Assembly: GCF_049801055.1 (NCBI RefSeq)
Contig: NZ_JBNAGF010000010.1
Location: 124,001 to 188,000 of the forward strand
DNA: 64,000 nt
Origin: JBNAGF01 sp049801055
GTDB lineage: Bacteria > Pseudomonadota > Alphaproteobacteria > Rhodobacterales > Rhodobacteraceae
Direction: 5' to 3'
Below the pieces are notes generated by a model. The model was not told where the DNA came from. It did not search any database and worked only from the letters and a program-made list of their open reading frames with translations. Made by a program: the position numbers and the translations under genes. Of the stretch, positions 17,768 through 26,132 are shown piece by piece (the first letter of the stretch is position 1; every line of letters begins with the position of its first letter).

Positions 17768-18850
17768 TTAACCTGCGTCGATGGCCTGCCGCATCCAGCG
17801 TTGCAGGTACATGACGGGATGTTCGGAGTTCACGCCGCCGCAGGGATCAATCACCAAGGGGCCAGGGCGGTAACCGCGCGACCCGAGCCCGCGCTGGACG
17901 GACTCCACCAAGTGAATATCCTCCTCGACCGTCGTGTGGCGGTCCTGAAGGGCCAGCTGCCTGACTTTTTCGTCCTCCGCGCCGCCAACAGAGTACCAAC
18001 CGCGCCAGACAATCACGTTCTCGGCGTCAACCGCGCGCCAATGGTATGTGTTCAGTAAATTGCCGGGGTACACCTGAAACGAGAACATGGGCCAAAGGAA
18101 CCAGCTGGAATACTGGTCATGGTGATCAAACCCCGAATGAATGTCATAGCTCATGTCATCAAGGCTCTGGCATTCGGTGGTATGACGCAGACACATGCCT
18201 TGCGGTTGAATGTCATAAGTTTCCGGCCGGACTACACCATTGGAAAAGGTCGGGTGGTTAAGTGAGCAGTGGTAGCATTCCGAGTAGTTTTCGACGGAAA
18301 CCTTCCAATTGCACTTTTCGTGGATTTCGACCCACTCCAATGGCCTGAGTTCAGCCCAGTTTGGCACCCATTCCTGCAGTTCCTTTCGACAGTTCGGGAA
18401 CCAGTCTTCCATCGGTGGCGCAGCCGGATCCAGATTGACGAACAGGAAACCCAGAAACTCCTCGGCCCGAACCTCGGTAAGGCAGATGCCTGACTTGTCG
18501 AATCCCTCGACCGCGCCGATGTTCGGCCCGGCCCTGAGCTCACCGGTCAACTCGTATGTCCACGCATGGTAGGGGCAAACCACCACGCGGGCCGAGCCGG
18601 AACCACTGACAAGCTGATGCGCTCGGTGCTGACAGACATTGTAGAAAACGCGGATTTCGTCGTCCCGCCCCCTTATCGCAAACAGGCTTTCTCCGGCAAT
18701 CTCGAAGGTCTGGTAGTCACCCGGCTTCGGCAGGTCGGACGAATGGCATCCGAATTGCCAAGTTCGTGCCAATAAGCCTTCGATCTCGAGCCTGAACACT
18801 TGCGGGTCGATGTAGTATCTGGCGTCGAGCGACCGCACCGGTTCGTTCAT
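17768..18850 (-). CDS. Rieske-type oxygenase alpha subunit (GbcA/CntA/Stc2-like N-demethylase)
   Basis: The 360-aa protein has a Rieske centre with ligands Cys73, His75, Cys92 and His95 (C-x-H-x16-C-x2-H). The mononuclear iron site has His194 and His199 in ENYSECYHCSLNHP, with an acidic third ligand probably in the EEDIHLVE region. Family members GbcA, CntA and Stc2 act on glycine betaine, carnitine and proline betaine, removing a methyl as formaldehyde or splitting the C-N bond. No ferredoxin-reductase partner gene is adjacent. The start overlaps the stop of the RpiR regulator gene by 4 bp, so the two are translationally coupled. Substrate within the quaternary-amine group is open. Confidence 0.88.
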   Translation of the reverse strand: MNEPVRSLDARYYIDPQVFRLEIEGLLARTWQFGCHSSDLPKPGDYQTFEIAGESLFAIRGRDDEIRVFYNVCQHRAHQLVSGSGSARVVVCPYHAWTYELTGELRAGPNIGAVEGFDKSGICLTEVRAEEFLGFLFVNLDPAAPPMEDWFPNCRKELQEWVPNWAELRPLEWVEIHEKCNWKVSVENYSECYHCSLNHPTFSNGVVRPETYDIQPQGMCLRHTTECQSLDDMSYDIHSGFDHHDQYSSWFLWPMFSFQVYPGNLLNTYHWRAVDAENVIVWRGWYSVGGAEDEKVRQLALQDRHTTVEEDIHLVESVQRGLGSRGYRPGPLVIDPCGGVNSEHPVMYLQRWMRQAIDAG

Positions 18851-19734
18851 TTCGTCCCCTCGTGATAGAGGCCAAGTTGATGCCGTCGTTTGTGAAAAGT
18901 TTCGACCCGCTCAACGATTTCGTCGCTTGCAACAGCAATCACGAAGGAAAGCAGAGTCTCGAGCAGGGCGATGATACTCACGGAGGAGGGAAAGAACTGC
19001 GGCGTGTCCACTGACACCACAAATCCGTGATCGGAAACGCGAACAATCGGGCTGGCACGGCTATCGGACAATGCGATGATCGTCATTCCCTGCTCTCGTG
19101 CGATTTCGACAGCCTCGACAACTTCTGTTCTGAAGGGTTTGCAAGTCACCGCAATCAGAACATCCCGCTTGTCTGCCCACGCAAGATCATCCACTGGCGT
19201 CGAGCCGGGGCGCGGTATGGCATGAAACTCGGTCATGCCGGTCGAGGCCAGGTATGTGAAATTTCGCGCAACCGAGTTGTTTACCCCGACGCCCAAAGTG
19301 AAAACGCGCCGGGCGTTCCAGATAGCCTCGGCTGCGGACTTTAACTCGTCCGTGGAAATTCCGGCAAAAGTCTCTTCGACATTTGCCAACACGTCGCGCA
19401 CCATATCCGCATAGAGCCCGCCTAGATCGCCAGACTTGCGTATGTCCTGCAACCAGCGGGCGCGATCGGGGAAATCTGCCGCCCCCCGCCGGATCGCTTC
19501 GCGGAACGGGGCCCGAAAGTCTTCGTAGCCTTCGAACCCGACCTGCCGGGCCATCCGAACCACTGTGTTCGGTTTCACATTGGCCGCTTCGGCGATCTCT
19601 CTCACGGTTGAAACACCTACGTCGCGCGGGTTTTCAAGCACATAGGTGGCAGCCTTGCGTGCCTCGGGGGTCAGGTCTGACAGCTCGCCAGCCAGCCGAT
19701 CCAGAATCAAGTTTGATACATTTGTCCCAATCAT
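18847..19734 (-). CDS. RpiR/MurR family transcriptional regulator (HTH plus SIS domain)
   Basis: From ATG 19732-19734 the protein is 295 aa; the frame is open to 19977 but the upstream part is not protein-like. The N-terminal helix-turn-helix of the RpiR class (LTPEARKAATYVLENPRDVGVSTVREIAEAANVKPNTVVRMARQVG) is followed by a SIS domain (VFTLGVGVNNSVARNFTY, DVLIAVTCKPFRTEVVEAVEIAREQG, IALSDSRASP). SIS domains usually bind phospho-sugars, but RpiR proteins also govern amine and amino-acid catabolism. It is coupled to the Rieske gene downstream and lies only 69 bp from the divergent dimethylglycine-dehydrogenase-like operon, so it probably controls both. Confidence 0.88.
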   Translation of the reverse strand: MIGTNVSNLILDRLAGELSDLTPEARKAATYVLENPRDVGVSTVREIAEAANVKPNTVVRMARQVGFEGYEDFRAPFREAIRRGAADFPDRARWLQDIRKSGDLGGLYADMVRDVLANVEETFAGISTDELKSAAEAIWNARRVFTLGVGVNNSVARNFTYLASTGMTEFHAIPRPGSTPVDDLAWADKRDVLIAVTCKPFRTEVVEAVEIAREQGMTIIALSDSRASPIVRVSDHGFVVSVDTPQFFPSSVSIIALLETLLSFVIAVASDEIVERVETFHKRRHQLGLYHEGTK

Positions 19735-19803
19735 AATTGACGATGGTAGATTTGTTTGCTTACGGTGTCGACAGGAAAAGCCAACCAAACAGAGGTGCAA
19801 GCT

Positions 19804-22251
19804 GTGTCCAACACATTTCCGAGCCACGCGCGGGTCGTAATCGTGGGCGGGGGCATCATGGGGGTGGGTCTTGCCTATCACCTCGGACACGAGGGTTGGG
19901 GGCAGGACACCCTGTTGTTGGAAAAGGCGGAATTGACCTCGGGGAGCACATGGCATGCGGCCGGGCAGATCACACATTCGACCTCCAGTTTTGGCTTGGG
20001 CAAATGTGTCGGCTACAACATCGATCTTTATTCAGGGGATTTGGAGGCTGAAACCGGCCAGCCCGTAACCTGGCACGGCTGCGGATCATTTCGTCTGGCC
20101 TACACCGAGGATGAGATGGACTGGCTCCGCCACACGCTATCGGTCGGGCAATCGCTGGGGTTCAACATCGAACTTGTTGAGGTCGACAGGATCGCAGACA
20201 AGCATCCTTTCTATAACCTCGACGGGGTTCTGGGGGGGCTGCACACACCGGACGACGGCCATGTGGATCCCACAAATGTGACGATGGCAATGGCTGCGGG
20301 AGCGCGCAGAAACGGGGTCAGGATCATTCGGCAATGTCGGGCTACCAACATCACCAGGGCCGCCACGGGAGAGTGGGCCGTCGAAACCGAGATGGGCACG
20401 ATCATCTGCGAACATGTCGTCAATGCCGGCGGAACCTATGCCCGGCAAATGGGAGAGTGGTCCGGTCTTCAATTGCCAATGACCTCGATGACCCATCATT
20501 ACTTTGTGACCGAGCCGGTCCCCGAGTTTGAGACCCTCGAATATGAACTTCCTGTCATTCGCGACGACAAGAAGGTGTCGGGCTACATCAGGATGGAGCA
20601 GAAGCGGGGGCTGATCGGGATCTACGAGAAGGAAAATCCGAACTCCGTCTGGCATGATCACTGTCCCTGGGATTATGAAAACTGGCTATTTGATGCCGAC
20701 TATGACCGCGTCATGCCGTATCTTGAGGAAAGCCTGAACCGCATGCCGATTTTTGCGCAACTTGGCATTCAGCGCGAGGTTCACGGGGCGATCAGCCATC
20801 CGCCGGATGGCAACCCGCTGATTGGCCCGGCGCCGGGTGCGCACAACTACTGGTGCTGTTGCGGAACGCAGATCGGGATCGGCTGGGGGCCAGGTCTGAC
20901 GCGCGAACTGGCTCGCTGGATGGTGCATGGCGCCGCGGATATCTCGATGCGGGAATTCGATCCGCGCCGCTTTGGTTCCTATGCCCGAAAAGAGTGGCAG
21001 GTGGTGAAGGCCGAGGAAGACTATTGCCTTCGGCACGAGGTTCCCTTTCCGCATTTCAATCGTTTGGCAGGGCGGCCGGTCAAACCGTCCCCGTTGTACG
21101 ATCTCCTCAAGTCCAAAGGGGCTGTCCATGAAGAGGTTTACGGGTTCGAGCGGCCCCGTTGGTTTTCCCGGAATGGTGTCGCGCAGGAAGACCATTATTC
21201 CTTCAATCGCACTGTCGCAGACGACATGGTTGCGCTGGAAGTGAACGCCGTGCGCAATGCCGTCGGGATCATGGATGTGACGGCCTTTACAAAAGTGCTG
21301 GTTGAGGGGCCCGACGCCTATGCCCTGCTGGATCGCCTGACCGCGAACCGGATGCCGCAAAAGGTGGGTGCGATTACGCTCACGCACATGTTGAACCGGG
21401 CCGGGCGGATCGAGCTGGAAACCACGATCATGCGAATGGAAGAGGGTCGGTTTTACCTTGTTTGTGCCGCGTTTTTTGAACAGCGTTTGCTCGATCATCT
21501 GAACCAGAACCGCGCGGATGAATTGGTGACGATCACTGCGGTTTCGTCCCAATGGTCGGCCCTGTCGCTTAACGGGCCGCATTCGCGGGACGTTCTGGCG
21601 AGGTGTTCGGATGCCGAACTAGGAAATGAAAACTTTCGCTGGCTTTCCGGGCAGCAGATCTCTGTCGCAGGTCACCGCGTCTGGGCCTTGCGGATGTCCT
21701 ATGCTGGGGAATTGGGATGGGAACTCCACATGCCAAATGCAGCCTGCTTGGATGTCTACAAAGCGCTTTGGGCAGCCGGTGAAGCGTTCGGGATAATCGA
21801 CTATGGTTCCTTTGCAATGAACGTGTTGCGCATGGAAAAGGGATTCAAGGGCGCCAGTGAATTGACAAACGAGGTCACGCTGGCCGAAGCGGACGTATTG
21901 CGGTTGGCTCGCACCGACAAATCGTATCTCGGGCGGGACGAGACCCTGAACCCTGATCTGCGGTGGGTTTGCGCTTATCTGGAAATCGAACCGGATGGTA
22001 AGGCCGACGGGCATGGCGGCGAGGCTGTTCTTCTGGATGACAGTGTTGTCGGCTCGACGTCGTCAGTTGCCTACAGCCCCACCGTCGGAAAGATCCTCGC
22101 CTTTGCTTATCTCCAGCCATCAGCCGCAAGGCCTGAGACCGCTCTTGAGGTCGTCATTCACGGGGTTCGACGCGCCGCAAAGGTTCTGGGTGAGCCGGCG
22201 TTTGACCCGGCCAGCATTCGCCCCCGCACGGAGGCGAGGGAAATCGCATGA
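19804..22251 (+). CDS. Dimethylglycine dehydrogenase-like FAD/GcvT protein
   Basis: I start at GTG 19804 (VSNTFPSHARVVIVGGG), preceded by AGAGGTG, giving 815 aa, the usual length of the family; an ATG at 19756 is an alternative. The N-terminal half is an FAD amine dehydrogenase with SGSTWHAAGQ, whose His is the covalent FAD attachment site in dimethylglycine dehydrogenase. The C-terminal half is GcvT-like (VGIMDVTAFTKVLVEG, LRMSYAGELGWELHMP, FAMNVLRMEKGFKG) and should transfer the one-carbon unit to tetrahydrofolate. It is the first gene of a six-gene operon with 4-bp overlaps. Dimethylglycine, sarcosine or a related tertiary N-methyl amino acid is the likely substrate. Confidence 0.88.
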   Translation: MSNTFPSHARVVIVGGGIMGVGLAYHLGHEGWGQDTLLLEKAELTSGSTWHAAGQITHSTSSFGLGKCVGYNIDLYSGDLEAETGQPVTWHGCGSFRLAYTEDEMDWLRHTLSVGQSLGFNIELVEVDRIADKHPFYNLDGVLGGLHTPDDGHVDPTNVTMAMAAGARRNGVRIIRQCRATNITRAATGEWAVETEMGTIICEHVVNAGGTYARQMGEWSGLQLPMTSMTHHYFVTEPVPEFETLEYELPVIRDDKKVSGYIRMEQKRGLIGIYEKENPNSVWHDHCPWDYENWLFDADYDRVMPYLEESLNRMPIFAQLGIQREVHGAISHPPDGNPLIGPAPGAHNYWCCCGTQIGIGWGPGLTRELARWMVHGAADISMREFDPRRFGSYARKEWQVVKAEEDYCLRHEVPFPHFNRLAGRPVKPSPLYDLLKSKGAVHEEVYGFERPRWFSRNGVAQEDHYSFNRTVADDMVALEVNAVRNAVGIMDVTAFTKVLVEGPDAYALLDRLTANRMPQKVGAITLTHMLNRAGRIELETTIMRMEEGRFYLVCAAFFEQRLLDHLNQNRADELVTITAVSSQWSALSLNGPHSRDVLARCSDAELGNENFRWLSGQQISVAGHRVWALRMSYAGELGWELHMPNAACLDVYKALWAAGEAFGIIDYGSFAMNVLRMEKGFKGASELTNEVTLAEADVLRLARTDKSYLGRDETLNPDLRWVCAYLEIEPDGKADGHGGEAVLLDDSVVGSTSSVAYSPTVGKILAFAYLQPSAARPETALEVVIHGVRRAAKVLGEPAFDPASIRPRTEAREIA

Positions 22252-23330
22252 ATCTGCCAAGAACCATGTCTGCGATGGTGACGATTGGTCATGGCGGGCT
22301 TGATCAGATGGTGTTTCACGAGAATTGGCCGCGCCCTGATCCAGCGGCCGGTGAAGTCCTCATAAAGGTCGGGGCATGCGGATTGAACAATACGGACGTG
22401 AATACGCGATCGGGTTGGTATTCAAAGTCCGTGACCGACGCCACGACCGGTAATGCCTTTGCCGAGGTGAGCGAAGATGATCCGACCTGGGGCGGTGCGC
22501 CAATTCAGTTCCCGCGCATTCAGGGGGCCGATGTCTGTGGAAAGATCGTCGCCGTGGGCGAGGGAGTCGATCCCGCCCGGATCGGTGAGCGGGTCATAAC
22601 CGATGGCTGGTTGAGGGATACAGATGACCCCGAAAGCATGGACAAGACCGGTTATTTCGGATCGGAACGGGATGGCGGGTTTGCCGAGTTTACCACCACT
22701 CCGTCCCGAAACGCCTTGAACATACGGTCCCAGTTGACGGATGCCGAACTCGCGACGTTTTCCTGTTCCTATTCCACGGCCGAAGGCATGCTGACACGCG
22801 CCGGTGTTTCGGCGTCTGACACGGTGCTGGTTCCCGGCGCCTCTGGCGGGGTTGGTGGCGCGCTGGTGCAATTGTCGAAGCGGCGCGGTGCGCGGGTTGT
22901 TGCAATGGCCTCCGAGGACAAGCACCCGCAGGTTGCAGCGCTTGGCCCGGACATGATCCTGCGCCGAACACCGGATGATCTGCGTGCAGCGTTGGGGCAA
23001 GAGAAGATCTCGGTGGTTGCCGACGTCGTCGGTGGGCCATACTGGCCGAAACTCATCGATGCTCTGGTACGAGGCGGCCGCTATACATGCTCCGGAGCGA
23101 TTGCCGGCCCAATTGTCTCTTTCGATCTGCGGACATTCTACCTGCGTGACCTGACATTCACGGGTTCGACAGTGATCCCCCCTGCGGTCATGTCAAACCT
23201 GATCCGATACATCGAAAACGATGAAATCAAACCGGCGCTTGCTGCAACATTTCCGTTGGAACAGCTTCGAGAGGCGCAGGCAGCCTTTATCGCCAAAGAG
23301 CACGTCGGAAACATCGTGGTGATCCCATGA
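22248..23330 (+). CDS. Zinc-type/quinone-oxidoreductase-like alcohol dehydrogenase family protein
   Basis: The 360-aa MDR-superfamily protein has an N-terminal GroES-like domain (GEVLIKVGACGLNNTDVNTRSG, GADVCGKIVAVGEGVDPARIGERVITDGW) and a Rossmann fold (VLVPGASGGVGGALVQLSKRRGARVVAMAS). The structural-zinc cysteine cluster of classical alcohol dehydrogenases is missing, so it may be a zinc-free reductase or dehydrogenase. ATG 22248 overlaps the preceding stop by 4 bp and its own stop overlaps the next start by 4 bp. In the operon it could oxidise or reduce an aldehyde or hydroxy acid released by demethylation or lyase steps; the substrate is not deducible. Confidence 0.85.
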   Translation: MNLPRTMSAMVTIGHGGLDQMVFHENWPRPDPAAGEVLIKVGACGLNNTDVNTRSGWYSKSVTDATTGNAFAEVSEDDPTWGGAPIQFPRIQGADVCGKIVAVGEGVDPARIGERVITDGWLRDTDDPESMDKTGYFGSERDGGFAEFTTTPSRNALNIRSQLTDAELATFSCSYSTAEGMLTRAGVSASDTVLVPGASGGVGGALVQLSKRRGARVVAMASEDKHPQVAALGPDMILRRTPDDLRAALGQEKISVVADVVGGPYWPKLIDALVRGGRYTCSGAIAGPIVSFDLRTFYLRDLTFTGSTVIPPAVMSNLIRYIENDEIKPALAATFPLEQLREAQAAFIAKEHVGNIVVIP

Positions 23331-23926
23331 ACAGGATGAGTTGGGACAGATTGCTGACCGAAATTCGCAGCGTTCATGAAAATACGACCGCCTTGCAGAC
23401 TTTCTGCCCGTTTCCCGATGATATCCGGCAGCAGCAGGTTTTGCCGCATCACATTCCGTCATCGGATCTGATGCAGGCGGATCCCGCGCTTGAAAGCACG
23501 CGCTATCGGGCGTGTTGCCAGGCCCTGATCGACTGCGCTGACCAGGCGCATTGGCGGGAAACGTACAAAGGCACCGATATTGGCGAGGACTTTTTGAACC
23601 GTTTTGGCTGCTATGGGATCATCGGGCCGAACGCTCCGTTCCATAGCGACAGGATGCGGGCTTGGGTCGTCTACATGCCGGCCCGACTATGGTATCCGTG
23701 GCATCACCACCCCGCCGAAGAGATGTATCTGACGCTTGCGGGCACCGCCCGTTTCCTGGTCCGGGGACATCCAGATCAAACCATGATCGAGGGCACCCTC
23801 AGCACTCATATGTCCGACCAGCCCCACGCAACCGAAACCACCGGGTCGCCGTTCCTCGCATATGTGGTCTGGCGCAATCAGTTTGAAATCGCGCCCGTGC
23901 TGACACCTGCGGAGAAGCTGGAATGA
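23327..23926 (+). CDS. DddQ-like cupin (DMSP lyase family)
   Basis: The 199-aa protein ends in a cupin domain with MPARLWYPWHHHPAEEMYLTLAG, the hallmark of DddQ-type DMSP lyases. By position His128, Glu132, Tyr134 and the later His167 (QPHATET) correspond to the metal-binding set, and Tyr123 sits just before the His cluster. DddQ enzymes cleave dimethylsulfoniopropionate to DMS and acrylate in Roseobacters. It overlaps the alcohol-dehydrogenase-like gene and the first enolase-superfamily gene by 4 bp each, inside an operon otherwise suited to betaine breakdown. It may cleave DMSP or a structurally related zwitterion; family membership is better supported than DMSP activity. Confidence 0.8.
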   Translation: MNRMSWDRLLTEIRSVHENTTALQTFCPFPDDIRQQQVLPHHIPSSDLMQADPALESTRYRACCQALIDCADQAHWRETYKGTDIGEDFLNRFGCYGIIGPNAPFHSDRMRAWVVYMPARLWYPWHHHPAEEMYLTLAGTARFLVRGHPDQTMIEGTLSTHMSDQPHATETTGSPFLAYVVWRNQFEIAPVLTPAEKLE

Positions 23927-25029
23927 AGATCACCCGGATTTCACTCTATCAGATCGACCTGCCGTTGGAGCACCCCTACTGGCTGTCCGGTGGGCGTCTT
24001 AGGTTCGAGGTTCTGGATGCTACTTTGGTCAAGATCGAAACCGACACCGGGCTGATCGGCTGGGGGGAAGGCACGCCTTGGGGGCATACATATGTGCCCG
24101 CCCACGGCCCGGGGATACGGGCCGGAATTGAGACAATGGCCCCATTTATCCTCGGGCTGGATCCGCGCCGGGTCTTGGCCGTGGAGCGGGCCATGGATCT
24201 TGCGCTGCCCGGCCATCTCTATGCCAAGAGCCCAATTGATATGGCCTGCTGGGATATTGCCGGTCAGGCTGCTGGTCTGCCTATTGCGGATCTCATGGGA
24301 GGCGGATCCCGAACTCCGCGCGCGATTGCGTCTTCGGTCGGGGCCAAGACCATCGAGGAAACCCGCGCTGTCATCGATCGCTATCGCAGTCGCGGGTATG
24401 TAGCACATTCTGTCAAGATTGGCGGTGATGTGGCACGGGATATCGCGCGCATCCGGGACGTCGAGAGCATCCGGCGCGAGAACGAGGTTGTACTCTATGA
24501 TGTCAACCGCGGCTGGACGCGGCAGCAGGCCTTGCGGGTGATGTCGGCTACCGAAGATCTTAACGTGATGTTCGAACAGCCCTGCGAAACGCTTGATGAC
24601 ATCGCTGCGCTGACAGGAAAGCACGCTGCCCCGGTATCGGTGGATGAATCTCTGGTAACCCTTCAGGACGCATCCCGCGTCGCAAGGGACGGACTTGCAG
24701 AAGTATTCGGGATCAAGCTGAACCGGGTCGGAGGGCTTACAAAGGCGGCCCGGATGCGTGATGTTGCTCTGGCGCACGGTATCGACATGTTTGTTATGGC
24801 CACAGGCGGTTCGGTGCTGGCGGATACCGAGGCGTTACATCTTGCGGCAACGATTCCCGATGCCAATTGCCATGCGGTCTGGGCCTGTCAGGATATGCTC
24901 ACATTGGATATTGCCGGGGGCAGAGGTCCACGCAACGACAATGGCTATCTGCACCTCCCCGAGGCACCGGGGCTGGGTGTGCAACCTGACGAGAAGGCGC
25001 TGGGCGATCCGGTTGCGGTGTATCCATGA
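23923..25029 (+). CDS. Mandelate racemase/muconate lactonizing enzyme family protein (first of two)
   Basis: The 368-aa enolase-superfamily enzyme has an N-terminal capping domain (TGLIGWGEGTPWG) and a barrel with the expected residues: Lys in HSVKIGG, metal ligands Asp in YDVNRGW, Glu in FEQPC and Asp-Glu in SVDES, and a second Lys in FGIKLNRVGG. Two lysines on opposite barrel faces point to a 1,1-proton transfer (racemase/epimerase) or dehydratase. Relatives next to Rieske demethylases include 4-hydroxyproline betaine 2-epimerase (HpbD) and hydroxyproline dehydratases, which fits this cluster. Both ends overlap neighbours by 4 bp. The exact substrate is uncertain. Confidence 0.86.
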   Translation: MKITRISLYQIDLPLEHPYWLSGGRLRFEVLDATLVKIETDTGLIGWGEGTPWGHTYVPAHGPGIRAGIETMAPFILGLDPRRVLAVERAMDLALPGHLYAKSPIDMACWDIAGQAAGLPIADLMGGGSRTPRAIASSVGAKTIEETRAVIDRYRSRGYVAHSVKIGGDVARDIARIRDVESIRRENEVVLYDVNRGWTRQQALRVMSATEDLNVMFEQPCETLDDIAALTGKHAAPVSVDESLVTLQDASRVARDGLAEVFGIKLNRVGGLTKAARMRDVALAHGIDMFVMATGGSVLADTEALHLAATIPDANCHAVWACQDMLTLDIAGGRGPRNDNGYLHLPEAPGLGVQPDEKALGDPVAVYP

Positions 25030-26129
25030 AGGTCAGCGGACTCATCCTGTGGTCTGTAGAACTGACAAGCCACGCCACCTACTACATGGCCGGTGGAAAA
25101 ACCTGCGATACGGTCAAATCGCAGGTTCTGTGTCTGGAAACCGACAACGGGATGAAGGGTTGGGGCGAGGTGTGCCCCATTCCGCACTATCTGCCGGCAT
25201 TTGCAGATGGGGTGCCGAGTGCGGTGACCGAAATGGCCCCGGCGCTTCTGGGGGCTTCGCCAATCGGTGTCGATGCCATTATGCGCCGGCTCGATGACGT
25301 TCTGCAGGGACATTCTTATGCCAAGTCGATTGTCGACATGGCCTTGTGGGATTTGTTCGGCCAGGCAACCGGGCAGCCGCTCTTTACCCTGTTGGGAGGG
25401 CGCACGCAGGCGGACATGCCGCTGTATCATTCGATCACCTGCACCGAGCCCGACGACATGGCTCGTATCGCCGCCGAGGCATATGCAACAGGTATCCGGC
25501 AGTTTCAGGTCAAGTTGGGCGTTGATGCAGATTGGCAGGCCGACGCCGAGCGATTGACAAAGGTTCGTGAGGCCGTCGGAAGTGGCCCGATTGTTTACGG
25601 CGACTGGAATTGCGGCGCGACTAAACTGCAGGCCACCCGAACGGCGCGCACGGTTGCGCATCTGGATGTTATGCTGGAGCAACCTTGCAGCACGCTGGAA
25701 GACTGCGCCGCTGTCCGGCAGGCTACGGGTCTGCCGATGAAAATCGACGAAGGCGCATTTGATCTGGCGTCACTGCTGCGTGCGCGCGACCTTGGTTGTC
25801 TTGATGCAGTCGCACTGAAACTATCCAAGTTTGGCGGGATCTCGACCATGCGCAGAGCGCGGGATCTGACGCTTCATTTCGGGGCCGAGATCTGCGCCGA
25901 ATGCACGTGGGGATCGGACATCGTAACAGCTGCCGCCCTGCATTTTGCCGCTTCCACACCACCCCGAATGCTGCTGAATACATGCGACCTGTCATCCTAT
26001 GTGGCGCCGCGCCTTTGCCCGGACGCACCCGTTCGCACAAACGGTCGAATCGCGCCTCCCGAAGGTCCGGGTCTGGGTGTCTCACCGAACCCCGACATGC
26101 TTGGAACTCCGATTTTGGAGCTTAACTGA
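25026..26129 (+). CDS. Mandelate racemase/muconate lactonizing enzyme family protein (second of two; HpbD-like)
   Basis: The 367-aa protein is a paralogous enolase-superfamily member with Lys in FQVKLG, Asp in YGDWNCG, Glu in MLEQPCST, Asp-Glu in KIDEG and a second catalytic Lys in VALKLSKFGG. The N-terminal DNGMKGWGEVCPIPHYLPAF loop and the C-terminal GPGLGVSP block are arranged much as in HpbD-type epimerases. It overlaps the first paralogue by 4 bp. Two such enzymes in tandem suggest either both enantiomers of a chiral betaine or two successive steps. Assignment as a proline-betaine or hydroxyproline-betaine epimerase is inference from context. Confidence 0.86.
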   Translation: MKVSGLILWSVELTSHATYYMAGGKTCDTVKSQVLCLETDNGMKGWGEVCPIPHYLPAFADGVPSAVTEMAPALLGASPIGVDAIMRRLDDVLQGHSYAKSIVDMALWDLFGQATGQPLFTLLGGRTQADMPLYHSITCTEPDDMARIAAEAYATGIRQFQVKLGVDADWQADAERLTKVREAVGSGPIVYGDWNCGATKLQATRTARTVAHLDVMLEQPCSTLEDCAAVRQATGLPMKIDEGAFDLASLLRARDLGCLDAVALKLSKFGGISTMRRARDLTLHFGAEICAECTWGSDIVTAAALHFAASTPPRMLLNTCDLSSYVAPRLCPDAPVRTNGRIAPPEGPGLGVSPNPDMLGTPILELN

Positions 26130-26132
26130 ACA

